Part shown: piece by piece, positions 1 to 11,034 of the stretch | How positions within the stretch are numbered: position 1 is the stretch's first letter | Layout of the letters: each line of letters opens with the position of its first letter | Assembly: GCA_050084985.1 (NCBI GenBank) | Contig: JBITNC010000001.1 | Span: forward strand, 27,466,001-27,530,000 | DNA length: 64,000 bases | From: Nageia nagi | Taxonomy: Eukaryota > Pinophyta | Direction of reading: 5' to 3' | The notes under the pieces: generated by a model | Database searches by the model: none | The model's input: only the letters and a program-made list of their open reading frames with translations | Told to the model about the DNA's origin: nothing | Translations under genes and position numbers: made by a program

Positions 1-278
1 ATTGGTATAAAAAATTAGAGTATGGAGCCTCTGATTCTTTAAAACTAGAGCCATAATTTTTAATACTTCTAGAGATACAACCTTCAAGTTCCATTTTTCT
101 ACAATGGAGAAAATATGGAGGTCATTGTCTCATACACCTACCTAGAGGTTCTATTTTTTGGACCTTCTTTTAGTCTAATACCTACCTATTTGTCACATCT
201 TTTCAAGGGTTATGCTTCCATCTCATTGTTCAATGGTTAATATTTTCAATCCTATTTTTAGAATATCCCTTTGAATAT

Positions 279-440
279 GCATCTCTTGAATGCAATTGTT
301 CGACCCATTACCACATATGGGTATGAGGTTTGGGCTCTCAATTTTTGATCAATCGATTGGGCTTGTTTTTAGCAAGTTCAAACTTTGATTTTTCAATGGA
401 TAATCCATCATAAATATATGTTCCTTCTATGTATTATATA
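279..440 (+). pseudogene. LINE reverse transcriptase C-terminal scrap
   Basis: One + frame reads as the downstream part of a plant non-LTR (LINE) reverse transcriptase. It contains RPITTYGYEVWAL, the usual '(R)P..(T)YG.E(V)W' signature found after the polymerase core, then a Trp and a QVQT-like stretch. Two in-frame stops occur, so it is dead. The reading is lost where the (TA)n tract begins at 449. No poly-A tail or target-site duplication is visible, and the upstream RT core would lie outside the window. Recognition rests on one short motif, so confidence is moderate to low. Confidence 0.4.
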
Positions 441-447
441 GGTTGAG

Positions 448-448
<1 letters not shown>

Positions 449-537
<89 letters not shown>
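449..537. repeat. (TA)n microsatellite, about 44 units
   Basis: An almost pure TA dinucleotide run of 89 bases. It interrupts the LINE-like frame on its left. The long Tyr-Ile open frame read across it on the - strand is an artefact of the repeat. Confidence 0.97.
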
Positions 538-539
<2 letters not shown>

Positions 540-1059
540 ATATATCCCTTCATCTTGAATGCTTCTTTCAAACCATTCTCTCCATTCATAGAAATCTAAT
601 CCATGAGGATCTCCACCTTTAGACATATTAGGTATATGTTTCTAGGCCTTCGCTTCTATGAGAGTATAACCTATACATGCTCATCTAGATGTTGATATTA
701 TTGGTTCTTCAAGATTTGTTTGCTTCTCCAATTTATTTATATTTCCATTAATTATCTTCCTCCCTTCAGATAAACTTTAATCGATTCCCCAACCTCATCC
801 TTCAAAGGAGAACACTTGTAGGTTGGTTTGAGTTGATATTTACTAGCAATACACTTTACTCATATGGATGTATCTATTGCCAATTAATTTAGACCCCTCT
901 AGAATCTTTTATTAACTATCATATTACTTATAACTCTTCTTCATGATATAACTTTTCTTCTTTTCTTAACTGAGGCTTGGATATTAAGTGTTGTTTGAAC
1001 CTACCTATATTTCCTATATTAACCAAGAACTTTAAGGTTATTGAAGGTATTTAATCATA
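538..1059. other. Non-coding stretch, nothing recognised
   Basis: No convincing gene. On the - strand at 544-626 a short peptide-like reading (PHGLDFYEWREWFERS) looks more protein-like than chance, but I cannot assign it and it runs straight into the TA tract. Confidence 0.4.
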
Positions 1060-1389
1060 ATTTTTTGAGTGTGAAAAATACATATTTTGTTCACAAGTAC
1101 CTCCATAATGTAGTTAAAAAACTTCCAGGATTAAGCGAGTAAATAGACTCCATGATTCATAGTTTTACTACTCAGGTAATAAATAATCACATCGTTGGCA
1201 ATAGAACCAATGCTTGCATCCTAAAACCACTAGTTGACACCAATATTTATTAGGATGTTGAGATGTTAAAGGTATTTGAATCTAGAATGAAAATAATAGA
1301 TAAAAATATATCAAGTAATTAATCCATTATTGAAGATTGAGGAAATTACTTGAGATTAGATATTTGAAACTCTATACTCATTGGGACTG

Positions 1390-2345
1390 ATAAGGAACTT
1401 GAGTTAGAAAAATTCAATAGGGAAGGTGATCCAATTGATCATCTATAAGGCTTTGATCACACAATGAAACTCAAGTGCAATCAGTGTCAACAAAAATTTC
1501 AAAGCTAAGTATTCTCCCATGAGTTTTACAAGTGAAGAAAGAAAATGGTTTCGTAATTTAGAATTTGCATCTCTCAACAATTAAAAGATCAATTCAAAAC
1601 TCATTTCAAATGCAATATCAAGAAGCCTCTTGGATTAATAGATTTGATGGGATGCAAACATAAAGTCACCAAAATATTATATAAATTTGCAACAAGATAC
1701 CCAAAGATATGGAGAGCATTGGATTCTTTAATTCCTAAAAAGATTATTTCTAAAGTATTCATAAAAAACATTCTCTCTAGTTTGTAGTATGCAACATGTG
1801 ATCATATACATGAGCCATTCATAGATATGATACATCACTTGATATAAAAAGTAAAATATATGATCCAAGAAAAGTATGATCAAATATGCTAATCCCACAA
1901 AGGATAATCCCAAGAATCTATACATTAAGAAAGAAGATACTCAATTTAATGTTGTTGAACCAAGTTGTAAAGAAGAGGAGAGGGAACCAATAAGGATAAA
2001 ATATTTCATTAAACTCTTGGTAAATCCTAGAAAAATGTTTAAAGTTTATCTTGAAAGAGGTATTTTAACAAGAACCTATGGAAAATAATTTGGGGCTAAT
2101 GAGGAGAAACTAAAATGGGAAAAAAGGAGCATATTATAGTTATTTTTAAGTTAAAGGACACTCCACCAATGTATGTATTGATCTCAAGAAAATACTCAAA
2201 AATCTTGTTGATAGTGGCCAAGTAAAATATGAAAATGGAGAACTAAAAAAAGTTAACCCAAAAGATGATATTCATCAAATAGTCAATATGGTAAATATGC
2301 TTATTTATGAAGATATATATAAAGAATATGAAGAATCAAAGTTAT
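1390..2345 (+). pseudogene. gag: gag polyprotein of element A (decayed)
   Basis: Gag builds the retrotransposon's cytoplasmic particle and binds its RNA. Reading across frames gives a plant gypsy-type capsid region (EFNRE-like start, 'RYPKIWRALDSLIPKK', then 'HIHEPFIDMIHHLI' and 'YMIQEKYDQI'). The open stretch at 1876-2088 (70 codons) covers part of the linker. Near 2158-2340 a Cys/His pattern in GHSTNVCIDLK recalls the single zinc-knuckle-like motif of Tat gag, followed by DSGQVKYENGELKK. Stops and frameshifts break it in several places. The assignment relies on matching order and spacing with the protease that follows. It is clearly a pseudogene. Confidence 0.6.
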
Positions 2346-2659
2346 AATAAAAAAGGAGATGCTATGCAATAATAAGAATAAAAAAGAAAGGTATTCCTAG
2401 CCCCACTTCTACATAAGAAAAAGAGGCACATAATTTTCCTTCATATTCTAATATAAGAAAAAAGAAAAATGTAAGGAAACTTGTATTCATAATTTAAAGA
2501 ATACTTATACAAACATTAGCCTTTATGATTTATTTTATACACCTAATGAATATTGGGAATTAGTATTTGAGGTTTTATAGAATGAATTTGTTGATCCTAA
2601 TATTTGCACAAGTGCATTGGTAGGAATGGTTGACTATTTTAAACAAGTTAATATGATCT

Positions 2660-3010
2660 CCTTTGACTAAGATGAAATTCCTACCCAAGAGATAATTGAT
2701 AACCACCTAGCTATGCACATTCATGTCAAGATAAGGGGAAAGAAAATCAAAGAGGACTTGGTAGATGATGGTTCAAGTCTGAATATTTTCTTCTTATATT
2801 TTGTTAGGAAATTTGGAGAAACATTTCTTCACAAATTCAAGAAGCAAAGTTAAAAATCAAAGGCTTAAAAAATGATGAAAAATAGTGTATGGGATATATC
2901 AATCTACCTATTCACTTTGGGACCAAAGATAGTTGAAATAATAACCTATCTTACTTATAAGAAGTTACCATATAATAGTCTCCTTAGAAGACTATGTTTC
3001 ATGCTATTAT
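2660..3010 (+). pseudogene. Retropepsin-like protease of element A (decayed)
   Basis: Aspartic protease region that would cleave the Gag-Pol precursor. The readable part contains LAMHIHVKIRGKKIKEDLV, then DDGSSLNIFFLYF. The retropepsin catalytic triad D-[ST]-G has a D-D-G appearance here, with the following SSLNI typical of Tat-type plant elements. A later 'LPYNSLLRR' matches the flap/terminal 'YN.LLGRPW' block, with the Gly lost. Frames shift between these blocks. It follows A's gag directly and is cut off by element B at 3165. Confidence 0.6.
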
Positions 3011-3164
3011 AACTAAAATAATAAAATTGTTAGGGTTAAATATAATGTTGAATTACAACCAATAATAGTGAAATTCAGAAATATCACAATCCTATGATTG
3101 ACCAAATCAATTCAACATAAAAGATGATAATGATCAAAATATATTCAATTAACCTTAACCTATA

Positions 3165-3799
3165 TGTAGCCCTCAAATAATGCATAAATGATATAATTGA
3201 TGCACTATATATCTATAATATTATATTGAACTATATATCAGAAATATGAAAACAATAAACAATGATAATCAATGTACTTTCATTGCAATTGCATAAACAT
3301 CACATAAAGCAATCCATTCATCAAACATGAATATGCATTCATGAATATGTATGCTGCTAATGGCCCATAAGTGCTATGCCTCTAGCTTCATGGAATAAGC
3401 AATATTATGAATAGAATAAAAGCATGCAAGAGTGAAATGAAGGATTTAGCAGATCTATGCAGAGGTGGTGTTACAAAATACTATTATATATAGGATAGAG
3501 TGATATTGCATTTGTTGAATTCTCTCTAGGATCTTTGATGGCTTTGCATAATACCTTTTGTGTTTCTTTTGATGCCTTTATATAGCAATATACTTATCTT
3601 ATTGGATTCTTGAGAGCATTGCACATTACATCATGTGAGGAATCTTTTAGGCATTTGACCCCTTTTTACATTATAAATGGTCCATTACATTGATTACATT
3701 GCCTTGGGTATTATTTTAATCCTTTTTTTTATAATAAATCTCCTTGATGCTATAAAATAAATTATTTAAATAATAGTAATTCATTTTTAGGTGTATACA
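3165..3799 (-). repeat. 3' LTR of element B
   Basis: Aligns along its length with 24157-24790. It starts TGTAG and ends TATACA on the + strand. A TATA-like box lies at 3587-3594 (TATATAAA on the - strand), the same place as in the partner LTR. Confidence 0.92.
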
Positions 3800-3813
3800 T
3801 TTTTTTCCTCTTT
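3800..3813 (-). other. Polypurine tract of element B
   Basis: On the - strand the 14 bases AAAGAGGAAAAAAA abut the 3' LTR directly. This is the expected place for the primer of second-strand DNA synthesis, and it fixes the element's orientation. Confidence 0.8.
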
Positions 3814-4814
3814 GGAGGTGTGATTGAAGTAATGAAATTACATGTCCAAATAAAAATTTTAAAAGAAAACTTTTGATAACTTTGAACTCTTTACTGTATT
3901 GTCAGTTGATATTAATGATGATGGTGAGGGTCCTTTATTGCCCCCTTTTGGCTTGGAAGCCCTAAGAAAGGTCCTTGAGTGATGTAAACAAGGCAAAATC
4001 TAAAGACTTGCATCTCTCTAGCTACTATGATGTCTTTGTTCTAGAAGTAACTCTACTATAAGGTAGTCTTATGGTCCCATGTCCAATATCTAAAATGAAA
4101 TATGTATTTTTTCCCCTTACACTATTCAACCATGAATCTGATTATTCCATTATGTCTAGTATGTAGGATTCTATTGCACTTATATCCATGCCTTGAAATA
4201 GAGGAGGTCATCTTTTGATCTGATGATTTTTCAATGATATGTACATCGCTAGCATCATAAGAACAATGAACATGTTGTTGATGGTGTAGGTTTCTTTGTA
4301 CTTTCTCTTGTTCTTCACAATGTAGATACCTACAAAAAGGTGTTAGTCATACCCTACATAAAATATTATGGATGCATAATGAGTTGTGTCATCCATTGGA
4401 GATGATCCAAATGTCAATAATCTACTCACTAGCCATTTTGTTGGCCATCGACAATCATACATTTTATATCTATGAATTAAAAACATTATGCTTTATATGG
4501 TTCAAAGTAAAAACCATGTGGATACACAACAAGTTGTATCAACATCGATTTAGCTTTTAAGTGAATGAACTCTCACTAACCATTTCATTGGCCATCAATA
4601 ACCTTGCATTTTATGTCCATGGTCTGTAAATATTATATTTTCATAGATTTATTTATTTTTAACACTTTTAATGCTACTAACATTGTAAAAATAGTAATAT
4701 AAGCCATTAGCTACATGGATATAATATTTTATGTTGAAAGATTAAAAAAGTACAATATAATATAGGTACCTTGCTCTATATGTTTGATATTCTGCAAGGT
4801 ACATAGTGACTACT
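3814..4814 (-). other. 3' untranslated region of element B
   Basis: About 1 kb between the end of integrase and the polypurine tract. No coding signature is seen on either strand; the 62-codon + frame at 4372-4560 has no family resemblance. Confidence 0.55.
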
Positions 4815-6016
4815 CCTATGTATAGAATCATTTAATATGGGTGGCATTGAAGGTCTTAGGTTCTTATTTTTCATCCATAGATGATAACTTGTATACCCTT
4901 GATCCTGTTGCTTCCAAAATGACATAAGGCTCTAGCCAATTGGGTTGAAATTTGCCTTTTACCTCATCATTTACTATTGTTTTGTTGATATTCTCTTTCA
5001 ACACTAGATCTCTTACATTAAACTCTTTAGCTTTTATCTTTTTCCCAAATGCTCTCTTGAGTTTTATATGATATACTTTCTAATGCTCAATGGTTCTGAT
5101 TCTCTTTTCATCCAACAATTCAAACTGTTATAACCTTGCTTTTATTTCTTCTTAATAAAAAGTTTAACCTTGTAATGAGATCCTTAATGATGGGATCTCC
5201 AATTTTAATGGTACAATAGCTTCATCTCCATATACCAATGAGAAAAGTGTTTCCCTAGTGGTTGTCCTAATATTGGTCCTATATGCACATAATGCATATG
5301 AAAGTTGTTCATGGCAATCCTTCTTATTCTTATCCCATGTTTTTTATAGAATGCTTTTAATGGTCTTATTGGTTGCTTCAACTTGACCATTTCCTTGAGG
5401 ATAATAGATTGAAGAGAATGATTGCTCAATATGAAACTTTTTACAAAAAGCTCTTATCTCTTTCCTTTTGAAATTTTTTCCATTTTCAGTAAGAAATTTT
5501 TGTGGCACACCAAAATGGGTAATGATGTTCTCAACAATGAAAGTAATAATCTTATCTTGAGTTAATGACTTCATAGGAATGGATTCTACCCACTTACTAG
5601 TAAATTTTGTAGCTATGATGATAAATTTATGCCCTTCTTGTGAATGAGGATTAATAATGCCAATCAAATCAATACCCCACATAGCAAATAGCCAAGGTGA
5701 AACAATGGAGTGCAACTCTTAGGTATGTTGTTTTTTCTAAATTGGTATGTTTTTGACATTGTAAGCTAGTTTTTACATGAGTCTTGCAGTCTTTTTCCAT
5801 AGTGGGCTAATAATATCCAATTCTCAAATTTTTTGTATACAAAGCTTTGGCATGAAAATATCCACCACACAAACCATCATGAGCTTGTTCTAGTGTAGTA
5901 GCTATCTCATGTTGAGTTAAACAACATAATAAAGCACCATCAAATGATATTCTATATAAAACATCATCAATTATGACATACCTTATGATAGTTCTCTTCA
6001 GTATAACTTTTTCATT
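4815..6016 (-). pseudogene. int: Integrase of element B (decayed; second catalytic Asp replaced)
   Basis: Integrase inserts the element's cDNA into host DNA. The N-terminal zinc-binding part is visible at about 5716-5999 (AHDGLCGGYFHAK ... SLQCQKH; the second Cys is lost). The catalytic core is open at 5344-5715 (123 codons): first Asp in WGIDLIG (residue 16), third acidic residue in QGNGQVEATNKT (Glu113). The second catalytic Asp, expected in 'D-N-G', is Glu in LTENG (Glu77), a change that should kill strand transfer. A C-terminal block with GKFQPNWLEPYVI at about 4870-4910 ends the protein. Frameshifts separate the core from the C-terminus near 5344. The family call is very secure. Confidence 0.88.
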
Positions 6017-6610
6017 TCAATCAAAAATGTCAAGAATTGCTTGATTCTTCAAGTAATTAAAGATATCAAAATACCAATTATAAAAATCATTATCCTTTGT
6101 AATCAAATAGGTTTGAATTTCATGCATACCCTCAATATAAGAAGGAGAGCTCAACTTACAGAATGTCAAAATAGTCTCCTCATTTTCAATTTCAATTAGC
6201 ATAAGAGAAGCTGCACTTTCCATGGCATCTACATACCTATTATTAGTCCTTGGGATATTCTGAATAGTATATCTATCAAACTGATTTAATAAATCATTAA
6301 CCACCACTTTATAAGGATTTAACTTTTCATTTTTTGTATCAAAAATATCCTATATTTGGTTCATGATAAGTTGTGAATCCTCATATATTTGTATGTCTTT
6401 AATTTTTAATGTAACAATAGCTTTCAATCCCAATATCAATGCCTCATATTCAGCCATATTATTTGTATACTCAAAACCAAGTTTGTAGGCCATAGGGATT
6501 ACCCCATTTGTGAGAGATACTAATATAATACCTATCCCTACTCTGTAAGAATATTTTGAATCATCAAAGTATAGTATCCATATAGTAGGTTCATCTTCCA
6601 TGAGGCACAC
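6017..6610 (-). pseudogene. Second (archaeal-type) RNase H of element B plus linker
   Basis: The open frame 6350-6610 (86 codons) reads WILYFDDSK (catalytic Asp about residue 16), then NNMAEYEALILGLKA (Glu54) and YEDSQLI (Asp78). These are the three acidic residues of an RNase H fold in correct order. The motif style matches the archaeal-like RNase H that plant Tat elements carry in addition to the usual one. A frame change leads to 6017-6307 (96 codons), beginning with NDLLNQFDRYTIQNIPRTNN...DAMESAASL, the usual linker to integrase (compare '..HADA(M)ASLAS'). The enzyme would degrade RNA in the RNA/DNA hybrid. The domain keeps its acidic residues although the surrounding frame is broken. Confidence 0.85.
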
Positions 6611-7158
6611 ATATTCATCAAGTATGGAAATTTCATCAAAATTATGTTACTTGTAGCCTTATATCAAACCTTCATACTATTAGTGCCTTGGATCATCTTG
6701 ATATTCACATGGAAATTCTTCATGCACTACTAGTTCTCTATTTTGAGGAAATTTAGCTATCAAATCTGCAATGGCCTATCCTTTAACTAAATTCTATTTT
6801 ACCACATTGATATCAAATTCTTGCAATAACACCAACCATTTTTCTACTCTTCCTGACAAATGATGTTTAGCCACATGATATTTCAATGGATTAATAAGAA
6901 TAACAACAAATCTAGTGTAGTATAATAGATAATGCCTCAATTTTTTAGTAGAAAATACAATACCATAGTAAAGCTTTTCCATTGGGGTATATCTAGTCTC
7001 ATAATCTATCAATGTCTTGCTAAAATAATAGATAGCCCTCTCTTTATTTTTTTAATCTTTTTGACAAAAGCATTGCCCCCAGGGCATACAATGTAGTTGA
7101 GATATAAAAATAAATAGGCTTAGTGAAGTCCATGGGAACTAAGATGGATTTAACAAAT
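6611..7158 (-). pseudogene. RT connection and first RNase H of element B (left part)
   Basis: Downstream half of the polymerase region. Just left of element C, the - strand reads FVKSILVPMDFTKPIYFYIST, then LYALGAMLL, the start of the retroviral-type RNase H/connection. The open frame 6794-7012 (72 codons) continues with YTPMEKLYYGIVFSTKKLRHYLLYY and HLSGRVEKWLVLLQEFDI, both standard Tat RT-RNase H blocks. Element C lies between this segment and 20714-21868. Deleting C together with one copy of its 5-bp duplication keeps the reading frame continuous over the join. Stops are present on both sides. Confidence 0.85.
7154..7158. repeat. Target-site duplication of element C, left copy (CAAAT)
   Basis: CAAAT precedes the left LTR of C and recurs at 20709-20713 just after the right LTR. 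The match is perfect, and the host pol frame of element B is restored when C and one copy are removed. This fixes the LTR ends at TG...TATA. Confidence 0.85.
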
Positions 7159-9197
7159 TGTATTATTTCAAAATTGCACTCTAGGTTGGGGCAACATACT
7201 ATCATTCTTTTATTTTTTCATTTTTTATAGAAAATTATTTCTATTCCATTCTCTTCCCTTTAAAATTAAATTTGAATTTATTAGCCCTAATATTGAAAAA
7301 TTTTAGATATTGTTAAGCTTCAGTGATTGTATGTATAATCTGGCTATTGTATATATAGATCCTTATCTTTGATATTTTTGCCTTGTAAATTTCTAATCAA
7401 AGTCAATCAAGTATTGTAATAATTTTCAAGGATTAACCTTAAGTTGTATTAATAGTCAAATGGGATGAGAACTATATCTATAAAGAAATATGTATAGGAC
7501 TAAGGAAGTGTCCAAGAGTTGTAAATACTATGTCTAGGAGTTGTTGTAAATATAATGTTTGGGAGTTTTGAAAATACATAGTTCAGGAGGTTTTGTAAAT
7601 ATAAGTCCAAGTTATGTCCAAGTAATCAGTAGGAGGTGCCTAGAAGTAAATAGAGCTCACTAATTTTGAGTGATGATGTCAAAAATTTTAGATAAAATTA
7701 ATGGGTTCTGACATAAGTAATGGTGGATGATGATTTAAGAAGATTCCAAATAGAGCCCATGAATTTTGAGTGATGATGTCAAAAATTTTAGCTAAAATTA
7801 ATGGGTTTGAAAAAAGTAATGGTGGGTGATGATTCAAGAAGATCCCAAATAGAGCCCACCAATTTTGAGTGATGATGTCAAAAATTTTGGTTAAAATCAG
7901 TGAGTTCCAAAATAAGTAATGATGGATGATGATTCAAGAAGATCCCAAATAAAATCCATCACTTTTGAGTGATGATGTCAGAACTTTTGGCTAAAATTAG
8001 TAGGTCTTAGAATAAGTAATGGTGGGTGATGATTCAAGAAGATATCAAATAGAGCTCACTAATTTTGAGTGATGATGTCAAAACTTTTAGCTAAAATCAA
8101 TGGGTACTAAGAAGAGCTAGATCTTCAATAGAACCTAGAGAAAAGAAATAAGATCTACTAGACTAAGGTAAGAGTAATGGATAAGAAGTAACACCTAAGT
8201 CCACTTGATCTTAAGTGCTTGACCCTAAGGGCCCTATTAATATATTAACTTCAACTCAATTCCATATAATAGTGCTAGTTTCTTCTCAAACTAGGTTAAT
8301 ATATTATTCACAACTCTCCATTACTCTATTCATTAAGAACTACAGTATGGATCATCAATAGTTACAATAAAGTAGATAGCTTTCAATAGAACATAGTGCT
8401 AGATCATATCTATAAAATTGTATATGAGTACATATTCAATTATCTATAATACCATATTCAATCAACTACAAGGCCAAAGAAGGAGCAATCAACAACATTT
8501 CAGAAAGATTGCATCTCAATGAATATGATTATTTAGAAAATTCAAATTTCTAGATAGTCATATTGTTGGTACTTATTCATTATGACACAGTTACAAAATT
8601 TATTGTAAATAGTTTTATTTGCTTATTTCAATCAATATGAGTAATTATGTATATTAATAATAGACAACAACCTAACAGGGCATATAAATGTATAAATGGT
8701 AAATTGTTAGAAATCAAAGAGGTCAAACATTCTAATAAATTTGCCCAGGTCTATAAAATACTTTCATATATGATAATGCAAATAGATAATGCTTTACCCT
8801 TTTGCAAAAAGTGATTATTTATTTCTTTTGTAAATATTATATATGAGATGATGTCTTAAGTTATGGTTGTGTATTATGATTGTGAGACCCCAAGGGTAAG
8901 ATAGCTTGCTATTCTTAATCTTGGTTATGGATTGCTACTTATGATGTAATGCCTAGGTTGTGAAGTTTTTACTTTAGTTTCAATTCAATTTGTTAATCTC
9001 TTTCCTGTAACTCTATACTTTTTATCTCTTTCCTATTACTCTTGACCTTTATAATAGATAGGATTCAGCCTATAACCTAGAGATTGAGTAGAAAACCAAC
9101 ACGAGCACATTCCCACCACCTTTTACTCTTTCAAGGAACCTACTACTACTGGTAATGGAGAACTTGATCAGAAAAAACCCCTTGAGGTTACATTATA
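7159..9197 (+). repeat. 5' LTR of element C
   Basis: Aligns end to end with 18648-20708, starting TGTATT and ending ACATTATA. Unusually long, and it contains a 100-bp minisatellite. Confidence 0.9.
7651..8110 (+). repeat. 100-bp minisatellite inside the 5' LTR of C, about 4.6 copies
   Basis: Units start near 7651, 7751, 7850, 7950 and 8050. Each holds the core TTTTGAGTGATGATGTCA and, later, GGTGATGATTCAAGAAGAT. Copies have diverged by point changes but keep the period. Confidence 0.93.
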
Positions 9198-9234
9198 CTG
9201 ATCAATAGTAGAAACTTTCATTTTTAGCATGTCT
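9198..9234 (+). other. Expected primer-binding site region of element C
   Basis: Directly after the LTR comes CTGATCAATAGTAGAAAC. It does not match a usual tRNA 3' end well. It may be a decayed initiator-Met site, but I would not rely on that. Confidence 0.25.
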
Positions 9235-10900
9235 GATGGGACTCAAACTAAAATTCCATATTTTAGGGATGTGAATAGGTTAGATAGCTATGTATGGTCA
9301 GCTATTAGTTTGATTCTTCAAATATTTTAAGGTTCTTGTAACCTTATTAGTGACTCTACTATTAACCAATCAATATTTTGAACCCTAGCACCTCTAAAAC
9401 ATAAACTTACTAGAAGTAGTGCTAGTAATTCTCTTAGATAGCCTAGGTTTCAAGAGCTATCAGTTCCTCATAGAAGGACTAGGCAAAAAATTTCATAGGT
9501 TGTATCCCTTGTAGTTCCTCTAAGGGTATTACCATTGTTAGCTATATTCAATTCAACCTTAGAAAATTCTTCACCTATTGCCAATACTCCAAGCATGGCT
9601 TAGCTAGCAAATTTTCTTACTTGGAATAATGGTCACCCTTTGATCGTTGCTGCTAACTCCCTTGTTATACCTTAAGCAACTTTGAAAGTTTTGTTTAAGT
9701 ATGATGGGTCTAGTAAAACACTATATGAACATTGTTAAGATGTATATTTGTTGACTTCAAGCTTTGATATCACTAATAAAACTATGATGACTAGGTTATT
9801 ATCACATTCTTTTGAAGGCAAAGTAGTTGAATAGTTTAAAACTCTCACACTTCAATTTATAAATTCATAGGGAGAGTTATATCAAGTTTTAATTAAAATA
9901 TTTACCATGAATGGTGATGATAGTACATTTCTTAGCTTTATAACATGTATCAAAAGATATCCTTATGATTCCATTGATAATTTCAATATTAGATTTGAGA
10001 GAACATGGAAGTTTATTCTAGTAAGGATTAGACCAATAAGTGCACAAACTTTGGTGTATTATAGGAAGGCTTTTCTCTTAGACCTTAATATGTTCATTGT
10101 TATGTTAGGAGATACCTTCTTACATGTTTACTATATAGCAAAAATGTATAAGCATACCTTGGTATCTTCTTGAAAGATGTAGCCTAAAACTATTATGCTA
10201 TTATTTCTTGATTTACCTCCTAAACAAGTCCCTAAAATTGCTCATCTTGGAGTTTTAGCCTTACCACCTCATATCAAGCCTATTATTCATAATTAGATAC
10301 CAACATTACTTGGTCTTATATCCACTAGTGTTAATATTGATCCCAAATCTCAAAATGAGGAAAGAATAAGGAAATTGGATATAACTATTAGGAACCTTAC
10401 TAATAAACTCACTCTATAAGAAAGGAAGAATCAAAGTTTTAATTACAAAAGATATGGTAATTAGTATCAACCCATATTCCAACCTAAAATAAATCATTCA
10501 AAATAATCAAGTTCTCAAAAATAATTGAAAATATTGGTATGATAAGTTCTACAAAAAGTGTTTCTTTAGGCATTATAGAATGGTGTTCCTCATGTTTAGC
10601 TCCTCATTTTCCAAACTCATGTGTAATTTATCAACATCAATTTTTGAGATTACATTTAGACCAAATGGTCAAACTTGCATCAGATCTTGCTACTGATCTC
10701 ACCATGGTAAATTTTTAGCTTCCAAGATATGTTGGAGAATAAGCAAACTATGTTCAAACTAGAATTTCTTCTTCAATGGCCTTGTAACAACCCCTATTTA
10801 CTCAACAAAATCAACCATCTATTTCAGTACTACCTAAACATAAAAAAGCTAAGGCTTCCTTAGCTCAATATTAGAATCAATAAAATCAATTCTCAACACA
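9235..10900 (+). pseudogene. gag: gag of element C (decayed)
   Basis: From ATG at 9235 the + frame gives SDGTQTKIPYFRDVNR, then stops. The gypsy capsid domain is clearest at 9690-10170: LFKYDGSSKTLYEH, MMTRLLSHSFEGKVVE, and, in the 88-codon frame 9907-10173, MNGDDSTFLSFITCIKRYPYDSIDNFNIRFERTWK. This order (target glycine-rich start, 'L..SLEG.A..WF', then 'E(S)...F..RFE..W') is that of plant retrotransposon Gag. Past 10200 the sequence becomes a low-complexity Gln/Asn/Ser-rich spacer with many stops. No zinc knuckle is seen. Gag would package this element's own RNA and could depend on a partner element's pol. Confidence 0.6.
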
Positions 10901-11034
10901 TACAATAAATGTTTCTCAAACTTAATGTACTAATATTCCTACCTAAACAAATTTCGCTATAGCTAGAAAAGAAATCTCAAAGAAGGAGAGACCTAATACT
11001 TTGAGGTATCTTTTTATTACAGATTATCATATAT

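Larger units (their letters stand above)
1060..3164 (+). mobile_element. Element A: Tat-like Ty3/gypsy remnant, gag and protease
   Basis: This is the oldest layer of the left nest. The + strand holds a decayed gag followed by an aspartic protease, in the order and style of Tat-type Ty3/gypsy elements. The sequence stops at the left end of element B, and a possible continuation lies beyond the right end of B (24791-25004). No LTR of A is seen, so its 5' end and full length are unknown. The bases flanking B (CTATA left, CTATC right) fit a target-site duplication with one later change, which would place B's insertion just after A's protease. Confidence 0.6.

Noticed and set aside
408-626. 72-codon - strand frame with a long Tyr-Ile repeat
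   Set aside because: The repeat is the translated (TA)n microsatellite, not a protein.
3160-3164. Perfect target-site duplication for element B
   Set aside because: CTATA and CTATC differ at one base; reported only as a probable decayed duplication.
5205-5429. 74-codon frame overlapping integrase of B
   Set aside because: It is partly out of frame with the integrase blocks; only its middle follows the shifted integrase reading. It is not a separate gene.
7175-7190. TGCACTCTAGG as the start of C's LTR
   Set aside because: Homology between the two LTRs extends 16 bp further left to TGTATT, next to the CAAAT duplication.
9065-9200. LTR-like end ...TACA for element C
   Set aside because: The perfect CAAAT duplication and the continuous pol frame in B place the LTR end two bases earlier, at ...TATA.
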